DNA of 45,392 nt from NCBI RefSeq assembly GCF_009377185.1, contig NZ_VJZC01000024.1, forward strand, positions 1 to 45,392, in the 5' to 3' direction. The translations under genes were made by a program, and so were the position numbers. This stretch comes from Streptomyces spongiae. Its GTDB lineage: Bacteria; Actinomycetota; Actinomycetes; Streptomycetales; Streptomycetaceae. The notes under the pieces were generated by a model. That model was not told where the DNA came from. It searched no databases and saw only the letters and a list, made by a program, of their open reading frames with translations. Shown one piece after another: positions 25,661-34,000 of the stretch. Numbering within the stretch: the first letter of the stretch is position 1; the number at the start of each line of letters is the position of its first letter.

Positions 25661-26148
25661 TACGCGGCGCTGCTCCGCAGCTCGGGTAGAGCGTCTTCCC
25701 AGACAGTGCGTACGCCACGACCGAGCATCCTGCGCAGGACCGGCCAGTACGAGGCCAGCAGCTCCCCATTGAGGTACTGGACGAAGTCGTCATGGCGGCC
25801 GTTGGCGAGGACCAGCCGGTACATCCCCAGCAGCAACTTCTCGTCCGCGAGATCAAAGCTGCGCAGGCCCGACCATGCCACATGCAACGGCAGCTCAACC
25901 GTGCCCGCGACCGGCCCTCGCAGCTCAACAAGACCACACGGCAACTGCTCGCGGGCCGGAGCCCAGCGGAGACCCGCAGAGTCATGCTCATCGTTTTGGG
26001 TCCGGGCCTCCGCACGACGTAGGCAAGCACCCGGGTGACCAGTACGTCCGGGGCTACAGGTGTCTCCTATACCTGAAGCCGGGACAGTCGTCCCACTGCG
26101 TCTCTCAGTCACGGCTACCAGCATAGTGTCGTTCTCCCAGGAGCTCAT
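25660..26148 (-). CDS. Partner gene of the nucleotidyltransferase (start uncertain, maybe frameshifted)
   Basis: The C-terminal two thirds look real: GPVAGTVELPLHVAWSGL, then LLLGMYRLVLANGRHDDFV and WPVLRRMLGRGVRTVWEDAL, and I associate this with the small protein paired with such nucleotidyltransferases in Streptomyces. The N-terminal part of this frame (from ATG 26148) does not. A more natural start, MSMTLRVSAGLRPA near 25990, lies in another frame, so a frameshift near codon 14 is likely. Its TAA overlaps the next ATG. An antitoxin role is inference. Confidence 0.5.
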   Translation of the reverse strand: MSSWENDTMLVAVTERRSGTTVPASGIGDTCSPGRTGHPGACLRRAEARTQNDEHDSAGLRWAPAREQLPCGLVELRGPVAGTVELPLHVAWSGLRSFDLADEKLLLGMYRLVLANGRHDDFVQYLNGELLASYWPVLRRMLGRGVRTVWEDALPELRSSAA

Positions 26149-26363
26149 GCTCGTACTCCGCCAGGAACTCCCCAGTCATCCGCCAGCGCCCCCGCTCTTC
26201 CCCGCGCGAGATCCAACCGGACAGATCCGCCAGGGTCCAGCGGAACCGTCGACGCGTACAGGCTGGCCAGGCAGACGATCCGACCCGGGCGAACGGCGCC
26301 GTTCCGGTCAGTGGCAGGGAGCCCACAGGCCGCGAACACATGCCGGGCCATCTGGACCAAGCC
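26105..26363 (-). pseudogene. Degenerate remnant of an unrecognised gene
   Basis: Pieces in different frames appear to belong to one former protein: VQMARHVFAACGLPATDRNG and GRIVCLASLY in one frame, LADLSGWISRGEERGRW and MTGEFLAEYEHELLGERHY in another. At least one indel near 26230-26260 separates them. I do not recognise the family. It is joined directly to a YD-repeat scrap on its upstream side. Confidence 0.5.
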
Positions 26364-26486
26364 CATGATCTTCTCGACCTGGACGTCCCACGCCCCCGTC
26401 AGCACGTGGGGTCTGGAGCCGTCCTCCTGACCGTACGAGTGCCTCGTCATCGCATTCCTCGGCGCGTCCAGAACCGAGTCGTGACC
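26364..26486 (-). pseudogene. YD-repeat scrap of an Rhs gene
   Basis: Reads GHDSVLDAPRNAMTRHSYGQ, then EDGSRPHVLTG, then WDVQVEKI. This aligns without gaps to EHDPGLDTSKDATTTYTYG, SDGTQPHTLTG of the full Rhs protein, followed after a deletion by its WDGQVDKV. It is diverged, so it comes from another or older Rhs gene. Confidence 0.7.
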
Positions 26487-26499
26487 GGCTCCGACGTGA

Positions 26500-26940
26500 T
26501 CAGCTCGCTACGGCTGCCAGGTCACACCACACGTACTTGCCCCGGCTGCCGCCTCTGGACAGAAGCTCCCAGCCCCACAGGTCGGCGCAGGAGCGGACGA
26601 GAGCCAGTCCGCGCCCATCCTCCAGATCCAGGTCGGCGAGCTGATCCACCCGGCAGGGAGGTTCTGGCGGTTCGGGGTCCGTGTCCCAGGCGCCGATCCG
26701 CAGGACGCCGTCCGCCCAGAGCACGCGGAGGGCTGCGGGGCCTTTGGTGTGGCGTACGGCGTTGGAAACCAGCTCAGTGGCGAGCAGTTCGGCGGTGTCG
26801 ACGAGGCGGATGAGGCCGTGCATGGTCAGGATCAGGCGAAGCGTGCGGCGGCTGATGGTGACAGCACGGGGGTCGTTGGGGATGTGCAGCCAGTACTCCC
26901 AGGGGGCGCCGGTCAGCTGGGGGGACTCGGTTTCGGGCAT
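26500..26940 (-). CDS. RsbW-like ATP-binding protein (HATPase_c), anti-sigma type
   Basis: A 146-aa GHKL-fold protein. The N box is ELLATELVSNAVRHT (Asn60), the D of the G1 box is in GAWDTD (about 86), and EDGRGLALV (about 108-115) is the G2-type loop. Streptomyces has dozens of these small ATPases, often next to an Scr1-type regulator and DUF397 genes as here. The usual idea is a serine kinase acting on an anti-sigma-antagonist-like partner. Divergent from the regulator gene across a 236-bp gap. Confidence 0.85.
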   Translation of the reverse strand: MPETESPQLTGAPWEYWLHIPNDPRAVTISRRTLRLILTMHGLIRLVDTAELLATELVSNAVRHTKGPAALRVLWADGVLRIGAWDTDPEPPEPPCRVDQLADLDLEDGRGLALVRSCADLWGWELLSRGGSRGKYVWCDLAAVAS

Positions 26941-27176
26941 GGGGCAGCTCCGTTCAGGAAGAGGGATCTCGGATGTCGAGTACGGCGGTCGTGGGCGGTG
27001 GCATTGCCGCAGCCGTCATGGCAGGACGGAGTGGTGCGCTTCCGGGATCCCGGCGTTCCGCAGTGTGTGCGTCGCATCACCGACAGTAGGGCAGCAATTT
27101 ATGCCTCAGCAACCTGCTGCCGTAATCTGACACCCGAACGTGGCACGGGAGCAGAGGTGTTGAGGACGGGAGACAC

Positions 27177-28028
27177 ATGGCACCAAGGAGTCATCCGACT
27201 GCGCGACAGATGCGGCTGGGGACCGAGCTGCGCAAGCTGCGCGAGGCCGCAGGGCTGAAGGCACGTGAGGTGGCAGCGTTTCTGAACTCGACGTCGGGCC
27301 AGATGAGTCAGGTGGAAGCGGGCATCGCAGCCGTCAGCGCGGAACGTATCCGTCGTCTCGCCGCCCATTACGCCTGTTCAAACGAGGCGTTGATCGACGC
27401 GCTGGTCGCAATGGCGGGCGATCGCACGCGTGGCTGGTGGGACGAGTACCGAGGTGCCCTGCCCCAGGTGAACCTGGATGTGGCCGAGGCAGAGCACCAT
27501 GCGACGTTCCTGCGGGAAGTCGTCATCACCCACGTTCCCGGGCTCCTCCAGACGCCGGACTATGCGCGCGCGGTCTTCAGGTACATGCGTCCGGAGCTAC
27601 CTGAGAGCGAATTGGCTCCCAGGGTCGAACATCGGATGAAGCGTCGCGCCGTCATCGAGGGCGACAGCCCAACTCCGTACGAGACGGTCATCCATGAGTT
27701 CGCTTTGCGCGTCCGCGTGGCCGACCGCAGGGCATCCCTTACTCAACTCCGCCTCATCCTCGATCAGATCGAACGGGGCCACGTCACCGTACGTGTCATC
27801 CCGACCGACCAGGACGGCTTCGCTGGGTCCGACGCCTCAATGATGTACATGGGCGGTCCCGTTCCCCAACTGGACACCGGGCTCCGCGATGCCCCCACAG
27901 GGACCATGTTCATCGATGCAGAAACACAGTTGGAGCGACTCCGAACACTCTTTCGTAAAGTGGAGAAAGCGTCGCTGGAACCCACGGCGTCACGGGACTT
28001 CATCCACCGCTTGACGAAGGAGCTGTGA
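27177..28028 (+). CDS. Scr1-type helix-turn-helix regulator (XRE + DUF5753)
   Basis: A 283-aa regulator. The XRE helix-turn-helix is near residues 12-70 (LGTELRKLREAAGLKAREVA, SGQMSQVEAGIAAVSAERI). The remaining part is the DUF5753-like domain, recognised by WWDEYRGALPQVNLDVAEAE, VPGLLQTPDYARAV and the HVTVRVIPTD strand. Members of this family act together with adjacent DUF397 proteins in Streptomyces development and antibiotic control. The start is ATG 27177. Its stop is 8 bp before the DUF397 start. Confidence 0.9.
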   Translation: MAPRSHPTARQMRLGTELRKLREAAGLKAREVAAFLNSTSGQMSQVEAGIAAVSAERIRRLAAHYACSNEALIDALVAMAGDRTRGWWDEYRGALPQVNLDVAEAEHHATFLREVVITHVPGLLQTPDYARAVFRYMRPELPESELAPRVEHRMKRRAVIEGDSPTPYETVIHEFALRVRVADRRASLTQLRLILDQIERGHVTVRVIPTDQDGFAGSDASMMYMGGPVPQLDTGLRDAPTGTMFIDAETQLERLRTLFRKVEKASLEPTASRDFIHRLTKEL

Positions 28029-28036
28029 GGCGCCCC

Positions 28037-28240
28037 ATGAACCACGCCCTGCACTGGCAAAGGTCCTCGTTCTCAGGTGGTGGCGAAGGCAACACCTGCG
28101 TCGAACTGGCGGCTGCCCCCGGCATCATCCACCTCCGCGAAAGCGACACCCCGCACACCGAAGTCACCACCGCTCCCGCTCCCCTTGCCTGCCTCCTCCT
28201 GGGCATAAAACTCGGCAGGCTCGCCGCACCCTCCGCATGA
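28037..28240 (+). CDS. DUF397 small protein
   Basis: A 67-aa protein with the family pattern W-x-x-SSFSGGGEGNTCVEL, an IIHLRESDTP segment (usually VRDSK) and a C-terminal LLGIKLGRL. DUF397 proteins pair with the Scr1-type regulator upstream and modulate it. I chose ATG 28037; a GTG at 28025 overlapping the upstream stop has too short a ribosome spacing. Confidence 0.8.
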   Translation: MNHALHWQRSSFSGGGEGNTCVELAAAPGIIHLRESDTPHTEVTTAPAPLACLLLGIKLGRLAAPSA

Positions 28241-28427
28241 CGTGACACACGGCCAGTGACAGCAAGTGTCCGCTGAGTCCCACGGAAGCCCGCGCCGACC
28301 ACGCGTTTCCAAAGCCGCCGGGAGACTCAGCGCCCACATCTCTTGTGCGGGGTTGAAGCGGATGGTTCTTGTTGTCCACCCGCGTCGTGCCCCCGGCGGC
28401 CAACCGTGTCCGGCGGAGGCGTGACCA

Positions 28428-28760
28428 CTACTGCACGTCGACGAAGTCGGTGGCGCTCTTCGCACTGCCGGTGGTCGAGTTGCCGTAGTACGCCCAGCGC
28501 CAGTCACCGTCCTTGGAGGCGGTGACCGTGGTCTTGAGGCCGCCGGTGCTGCTGGAGGTGATCTTCTTGACGGTCGTGAAGGAACTCGCCCCCTTCTCAC
28601 GGAACTGAAGGCTCACCGTGCGACCGCTGTAACCGGCACACTTGCGGGTGTTCCAGTTGGCTCGGGTGATCTTCCCGGAAGGGTGATCTTCTTGCCCCTG
28701 GTGACCGGCTCCGGGGAGCCATCGGAGAGGCTCTCGCAGGAACTACCTGCAGGAGCGAGC
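28428..28760 (-). pseudogene. Frameshifted 3' fragment of a secreted Ig-like protein
   Basis: The C-terminal part reads ITRANWNTRKCAGYSGRTVS then LQFREKGASSFTTVKKI and ends DFVDVQ, a layout common in secreted Streptomyces proteins with Ig-like beta domains. The preceding part, SDGSPEPVTRGKKIT, is in another frame; the shift lies near 28681. No signal peptide or start remains, and the upstream side is fused to the end of the immunity-like gene. Confidence 0.65.
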
Positions 28761-28761
28761 G

Positions 28762-29361
28762 TCATGCTCCCGAACCCGCGTCCTCCGCCGTATAGCACTT
28801 CTCGATCACCTCGGCGTAAGCCTGCGCGAATTCCTCGCTTCTGGTCAGGGCGACGGCTCCGCCAAAGTCTTCCTGCATATCGCGCGTCCGAGCGTCCGCC
28901 TCCATGGCTGCGAGCTCCGCGGGCTCCCAGTCAGAGGACGGGTACTCTGCTCGCCCCATCTCCTCGTGCGCCTCGGCAAGTTCTTCCGCGTGCTCGAAGG
29001 CGCGGGACAAAAGTGCTGGTCGGTTCGGTGTCTGGAGGAACTCAAGCACCTCGTCGGCGAACACCAGGTGATCGAAGATTTCAGTCTCGAAGGGCGGACC
29101 GTCAGGGTCGCTGCCCTCAAGGACCTCGCTCAGAGAATCCTTGATCTCCTCCAGGTCGATGCTGCCGCCGCCCTGGCTGAGAATGGACCTCGCCGCCTCC
29201 ACCACGCTCGCCAGAGCCATGCGGCTCTGTTCGAACCACGGGGAAAACTTGGGGTCCTGGTAGAAGCTGCAGTACCTCACCAGGAGCAATGCGCCCACGC
29301 GTTGAAGGTCATCCGTCTCTCGTACAGATGCCCGCTCGACAGCCTCATTGATATCAATCAC
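28762..29361 (-). CDS. Putative orphan immunity protein (unrecognised family)
   Basis: A 199-aa, very acidic, helical protein starting at GTG 29361 (VIDINEAVERASVRETDDLQ). Segments such as VGALLLVRYCSFYQDPKFSP and HAEELAEAHEEMGRAEYPSS show normal coding use. It begins 22 bp after an Rhs scrap (29383-29455) on the same strand, again the position of an immunity gene after a toxin. Ribosome site AAAGGA is rather far (11 bases). No toxin remains beside it, hence orphan. Confidence 0.55.
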   Translation of the reverse strand: MIDINEAVERASVRETDDLQRVGALLLVRYCSFYQDPKFSPWFEQSRMALASVVEAARSILSQGGGSIDLEEIKDSLSEVLEGSDPDGPPFETEIFDHLVFADEVLEFLQTPNRPALLSRAFEHAEELAEAHEEMGRAEYPSSDWEPAELAAMEADARTRDMQEDFGGAVALTRSEEFAQAYAEVIEKCYTAEDAGSGA

Positions 29362-29382
29362 GAACTGAACATCCTTTCACCC

Positions 29383-29455
29383 ATCCGACACCTGCGCCCA
29401 CAGCTCGGGCGTACTGGCCCCGATCCACGTGCCGCATCACCTTCGGCGAACAGCA
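29383..29455 (-). pseudogene. Rhs shell scrap
   Basis: About 73 bp resembling the full Rhs gene around 32795-32870: VMRH is kept, followed by the equivalent of AIGSGAAELSAQVSD in broken frames. It is diverged and non-coding now. Between it and the hairpin at 29679 (29456-29678) I see no gene. Confidence 0.6.
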
Positions 29456-29678
29456 CATGGGGCGGTGACCGGTGACGTCGTTGACCTGCCGTGATCTGGA
29501 GTTCATAGGAAGCCATGTGCTGCTCGACCAGGTCGGTGGCGACATGGCTGCTCCGGCTGCAGTGAGCATCATCCGCCGCGACGCGGAAGGAGACGACAGG
29601 GCCAGGAGGCCCGACACGACGATGTGGAGGGTGCTTCTGGGCAAGGATGGTCCTCGATACTTGCCTTCAAACGGAGTC

Positions 29679-29699
29679 GGCTCCGGGCATCCCGGAGCC
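29679..29699 (-). terminator. Hairpin behind the Rhs-immunity-lipoprotein unit
   Basis: Perfect 9-bp stem GGCTCCGGG / CCCGGAGCC with a three-base loop, 30 bp behind the lipoprotein stop on the minus strand. No clear T-run. Confidence 0.6.
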
Positions 29700-29728
29700 A
29701 AGACTGACAGGAAGACAGCCAAGTCAGA

Positions 29729-30421
29729 TCACTGGAGCTTGGCGAGCTGGGCATCGACCACGGCGTGAGGAACAGCGAAGTCCTTGCCGGCCTTGCCCGT
29801 CGGCACGGCGCTGATGTAGCCGACCGTGGCGCCCTTGCGGAACACGACCACCTTCACCGGCGCCTTCACCCCACCCGACTCGACGACCGCTCCCAGCGCC
29901 ATCGCCTGATCGGCGCCCGGCGGCGCGATCTCCGGGGCGACTTTCCCGACCGTCCGCTCGTCACCGTCCACGGTCACGGTGAAGCCGCCGGCGCACTCGG
30001 CGACGGCCGTGCTGAGGTCGTCCATCGCGCTCTGTGCCCGCTCCCCCTCGTACTGCGCGAGCACGACGGTCACGGCAGCGTCCTCGCCGGACGCCTCACG
30101 CACCACCATGGACGTCAGCCCCCCGACAACCGTGCCCGACAGGACGTAGGCCACCGGCGCACAGGTGTTCTCCGTGACCCGCACGTCCCGCTGCCCAAGC
30201 GCATCACCGGCAGCGGGTACGGCCACGGAAAAACCCTTCGCATCCCCGCCCCCGAGAGCCGCCTCACCCAGCCCCGCGGCTTCAGCACCCGGGCTGGCAC
30301 TCGCCTGCTGCGGCGACTTCAGGTTCAGCCCGTCGCCGCCACCCCCACCACCGCTCGTCACATCGCACGCGGACACCAACACGCATGAAGCGACCGCCGC
30401 TTGCACCCACAGCCGACGCAC
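29729..30421 (-). CDS. Lipoprotein, paralogue B, behind the full-length Rhs unit
   Basis: A 230-aa predicted lipoprotein with signal VRRLWVQAAVASCVLVSAC and mature start CDVTSGGGG. The globular part is a close paralogue of the lipoprotein at 20578-21273. GTG 30421 is chosen for AGGAG six bases upstream; longer starts at 30448 and 30466 give a poor signal peptide. It follows the probable immunity gene by 238 bp, a gap in which I recognise nothing, and is followed by a hairpin. The location would be the outer face of the membrane. A role in effector export, retention or protection is only inference. Confidence 0.78.
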   Translation of the reverse strand: MRRLWVQAAVASCVLVSACDVTSGGGGGGDGLNLKSPQQASASPGAEAAGLGEAALGGGDAKGFSVAVPAAGDALGQRDVRVTENTCAPVAYVLSGTVVGGLTSMVVREASGEDAAVTVVLAQYEGERAQSAMDDLSTAVAECAGGFTVTVDGDERTVGKVAPEIAPPGADQAMALGAVVESGGVKAPVKVVVFRKGATVGYISAVPTGKAGKDFAVPHAVVDAQLAKLQ

Positions 30422-30659
30422 GCTTGCTCCTCGCCTGCCGTGTCTCATCCCAAGATCTGTGGCCATTCCCGCCTACCGATTCCGGGGCACCTATTCGACG
30501 TGTTCCCCGTCCAGCAACCCCAGGTTCACGCGGAGCCTTCTGGCTGCGACTCCGATATCACCTGTACATGGAGAAATTACTCAGCGCGCTTCGAGGCCCT
30601 GGTTCATGGCAAGCCGGACTGCCGACAGAAGATCGACGGTTTCAGGATTCTCGAACGCA

Positions 30660-30983
30660 TCACCGGTCCGCCAACAAAGCCCGAAGATGCCTAACCTCAG
30701 CCACGAGGCGCGGTACAGCCTCTCGCGCCATTGCAATGAAGGCTGCGTTTTCATCCCAACGCTCATCGCCAGAGTCGACATAGCGCGGATGTTGCACCAG
30801 CGTCGCAGCCACCATTTCCCGGTGATCGAATTCCGGCCACCTCTCGGCTCGACCAGTATCGGGAGTGACACTTACCGCGACGAGATTCATGGCAGAGTCA
30901 TCATCCAAGGCCCTGACGAACCAAGGCCCCGGAGTAGCTGCAGAGCAGAGATCCTGGATTTCTTCAAGCTCATCTTCACGCAT
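30660..30983 (-). CDS. Probable immunity protein for the PIN-like tip (Ead/Ea22-like)
   Basis: A 107-aa cytosolic protein. The pattern IQDLCSAATPGPW at the N-terminus and NAAFIAMAREAVPRLVAEV at the C-terminus resembles the Ead/Ea22-like family seen in actinobacterial phages and genomes. ATG 30983 has AAGGTGG seven bases upstream and lies 84 bp behind the Rhs stop. Position makes it the best immunity candidate; the family itself is not known to me as an immunity family. Confidence 0.6.
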   Translation of the reverse strand: MREDELEEIQDLCSAATPGPWFVRALDDDSAMNLVAVSVTPDTGRAERWPEFDHREMVAATLVQHPRYVDSGDERWDENAAFIAMAREAVPRLVAEVRHLRALLADR

Positions 30984-31067
30984 ACAACAGCCACCTTCTA
31001 CTGGCGCACTTACTCACTTGAGGGTGACACACGAGCGATCAATGCGCCACCCTCACTTCACGCCCTA

Positions 31068-34000
31068 CTAATATCGCTCACTCGAATACCCAAGCCTCTC
31101 GATATTCTTGTAGAACCTCTTGTCGTTGGTGATGATAGACAATCCGTCCTGTATCGCTGAATGCAAGACCGCGGCATCATCATCAGCGATCATTGGATTG
31201 AAGGACTTGCCCTTCCACATGGCCTTGAGGCGAGCTTGCAGGGAAGCAACACCCTCGCTAGTGGCAGCAGGTCCCATTCGCCCTCCTCGCGCAGACAGCC
31301 AGGCACCGATGTCCTCAGCCGAGTGGCCGCCTTCGAGCAGTTCGCGATGAGCCGTCGGGGAAAGGACGGGTGCACGCCCTGCCAAGGCAGTGTCCACTTC
31401 AGCAGTCCTGGCGCCAGACAGCGCATCCGTCACAGCATTCGTGTCGACTGCCACCTCGCCGCAGTTGTGGACGAGGACCGGCGTGGCTCCCGCCAGCACA
31501 TAGTACGTGTGGAGGTCGCTGACGGTGAGGTTGTGGACCGTGGTCGAAGCTGCTGTCCAGCGCTCGATCGCCGTGACCTGGACGTAGGTGCCGGCGCTGG
31601 TGCGCAGCCACTGGCCCGCCTTCAGGTCCTTGGCATCGATCCACTCGCCGAGCTCCGGGACCCAGAAGGGGTGTCCATCGGTGGCCGTCACCTCAGCGGT
31701 CTTGTCGCTCTTCTCGTCGTCGCCGACCGCGATGGTGACCTTGACCAGGTGCTTGACGCCCTCGCCCTTGATCTCCGCCGTGACCGTCTCGACGCTGGTC
31801 TCACCCGTCTTCGGGTCGGTGGCCAGGACCTTGTCGCCGTTCTTGACCTTCTCGATCGGCTTGGTGGTGCCATCCGCCATCAAGACCGGGGTGCCGGGGG
31901 TGAAGCTGTTGGCCTCGTCCTTGGAGCAGCTACCGCCGCCACCTCCTCCTGACGACGACTCCTCCTTCGCCCTGGCTTGCCGCGGCTTCGGCTCCGCCTT
32001 CTTCGCTGCCGCCTTCTGAGTCTTCTGGACCGTGTTGCCGGTCTTCTGTGCCGCCCGTTTCGCCTTCCGGGTGGCTGCTTCCTGGGCCTTCTTCCTCAGT
32101 TGCGCGGCCTTCGCCGCCGCTCGCTTCTTCGCCTCCTTGGCCTTGCGCGCCAACTCCCGCGCCTTCTTGGCCATTTCGATGATCTTGCGGGCCTTTTCCT
32201 TGGCCTTCATCAGGGCGCTGACCGCGCTCGCGATCTTCGCCGCCGCCTTCAGGACACCCGGGATCTTGCCCAGCTTCGTCCACGGGATCGCGCCGACGAC
32301 CATGCTGCCGCAGGCCCACAGGTCGCCCCGGGAGAAGCAGCCGACCAGGTCGTTCCAGCCGACGAAGTCCTTCAGGGCCGCCCAGCCGACCGACATGATG
32401 ACGTCCGCGATGGACGTGTTCAGCGTCTTCTTCGCCCACGACTCCGCCGAGGCCGACGGGCCGCCGTAGCCGCCGCCGTTGCCGCCCTCCGACGCCAGAC
32501 CCGAAGGGTCCGCGAACGTCACCGGGTTGTTCTCGCAGTACACGTAGCCGTTCATCTGGACCGGGTCGGCCAGGTCCAGGACCGGGTCCGCGGACAGGAA
32601 GCGGCCCGTCGTCGGGTCGTACTCCCTCGCGCCCAGGTGCACCAGGCCGCCGGCCGCGTCGTCGTCGCCGCCCACATAACTGCGGTGCGAACGCCAACTC
32701 GTACTCTCCGAGCGCTCCACACCGAACGGGTCGGTCTTGGAGAACTTCACGTTGTTGCCCGAGCCGAGCTTCACGTTGACGTACGCCGTGCCGTTCTGGT
32801 CCGACACCTGCGCCGACAGCTCCGCCGCACCCGAACCGATCGCATGCCGCATCACGGTCGGCGCGCCCGGCTGCGAGTAGTACCGCTCCGTGAACGCGGG
32901 CGTCTTGTTGGCGTTCAGCGAGATCGTCGCCTCACCCAGATACAGGGTGCGCTCAGTCGCCGACAGGGCCATCAGACGGGTGCCGTCACCGCCGTAGATG
33001 TACCGCGTCACCGTGTCCGGCACCCACGACTGACCCGCCGAACCGTCACACGTGTACAGCTGAAGGTCCGTACCGTCCGCCGAGTTCGCGGACGGAACAT
33101 TCAGGCACTTGCCCGACGACACGTGCTTCAGGGCGCCCGTCGAGGTCGTCGTCCACTTCTGGGCGTCCGCGCCCGTGCAGTCCGCGATCACCACCGGCGT
33201 GCCGTTCGCCGTGGCGCCGGCCGACGGCACCGCGCACTTGCCCATGATCTTCAGCGCGCCCGTCGAACGGTCCGACGCCCCCGCCGGCGCGTCGATCCGC
33301 AGCTTCTGCGCCTTCGTGCCGTTGCAGGTGTACAGCTGCAGCGCCGTACCCGCCGTCGTCAGACCGCCCGCCAGGTCCAGGCACTTGTTCGCCAGGCCCT
33401 TCCACGCGCCCGAACCGTTCTCACCGAAGCCCGTGACCTTGTCGACCTGGCCGTCCCACGTCCACGTCAGCGCCTGCTCGTCGCCGTCGTACGTCCGCTT
33501 CGTCGTGTTGCCCGCGTCGTCGTACTCCAGCGTCGTCGCCTTGGTGACCTGCGCCCCCGAATCCGCCTTGTACGTCGAGGACATGCCCGTGAGGGTGTGC
33601 GGCTGGGTGCCGTCCGACGCCCCGTACGTGTACGTCGTCGTCGCGTCCTTCGACGTGTCCAGACCCGGGTCGTGCTCGACCAGCTTCTTGCGGTTGCCCA
33701 GCGCGTCGTACTCGTACGTCTGCCAGTAACCCGCGTTCGCCGCCGTGACGTTGGTCGTGCCGTCGTCGTACTTCGGGGCCGCCGTCGACTTGCCGGAAGC
33801 CGTGCAGGCCGACGGCGCCGTCCATGCCTCCGTCAGCTGGCCCAGCGCGTCGTACGTGAAGCACTGGCGGTCCGTCACCGAGTTCGAGGTGTCCGCGATC
33901 GACGTGACGTTGCCGGCCGGGTCGTAGGCGTACGCACGGGAGTTGACCCGGTGGCCCGTCACCGCCGTCGTGTCGCTGGTCGACTCGCGGTCGACGATGC

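Noticed and set aside
28025..28036. GTG start for DUF397 overlapping the regulator stop
   Set aside because: The ribosome site would be only about two bases away; ATG 28037 has better spacing.
28241..28427. A coding region on the minus strand (ALSLPAALETRGRRGLPW-like frame)
   Set aside because: No start, domain or consistent frame; I see nothing supportable in this gap.
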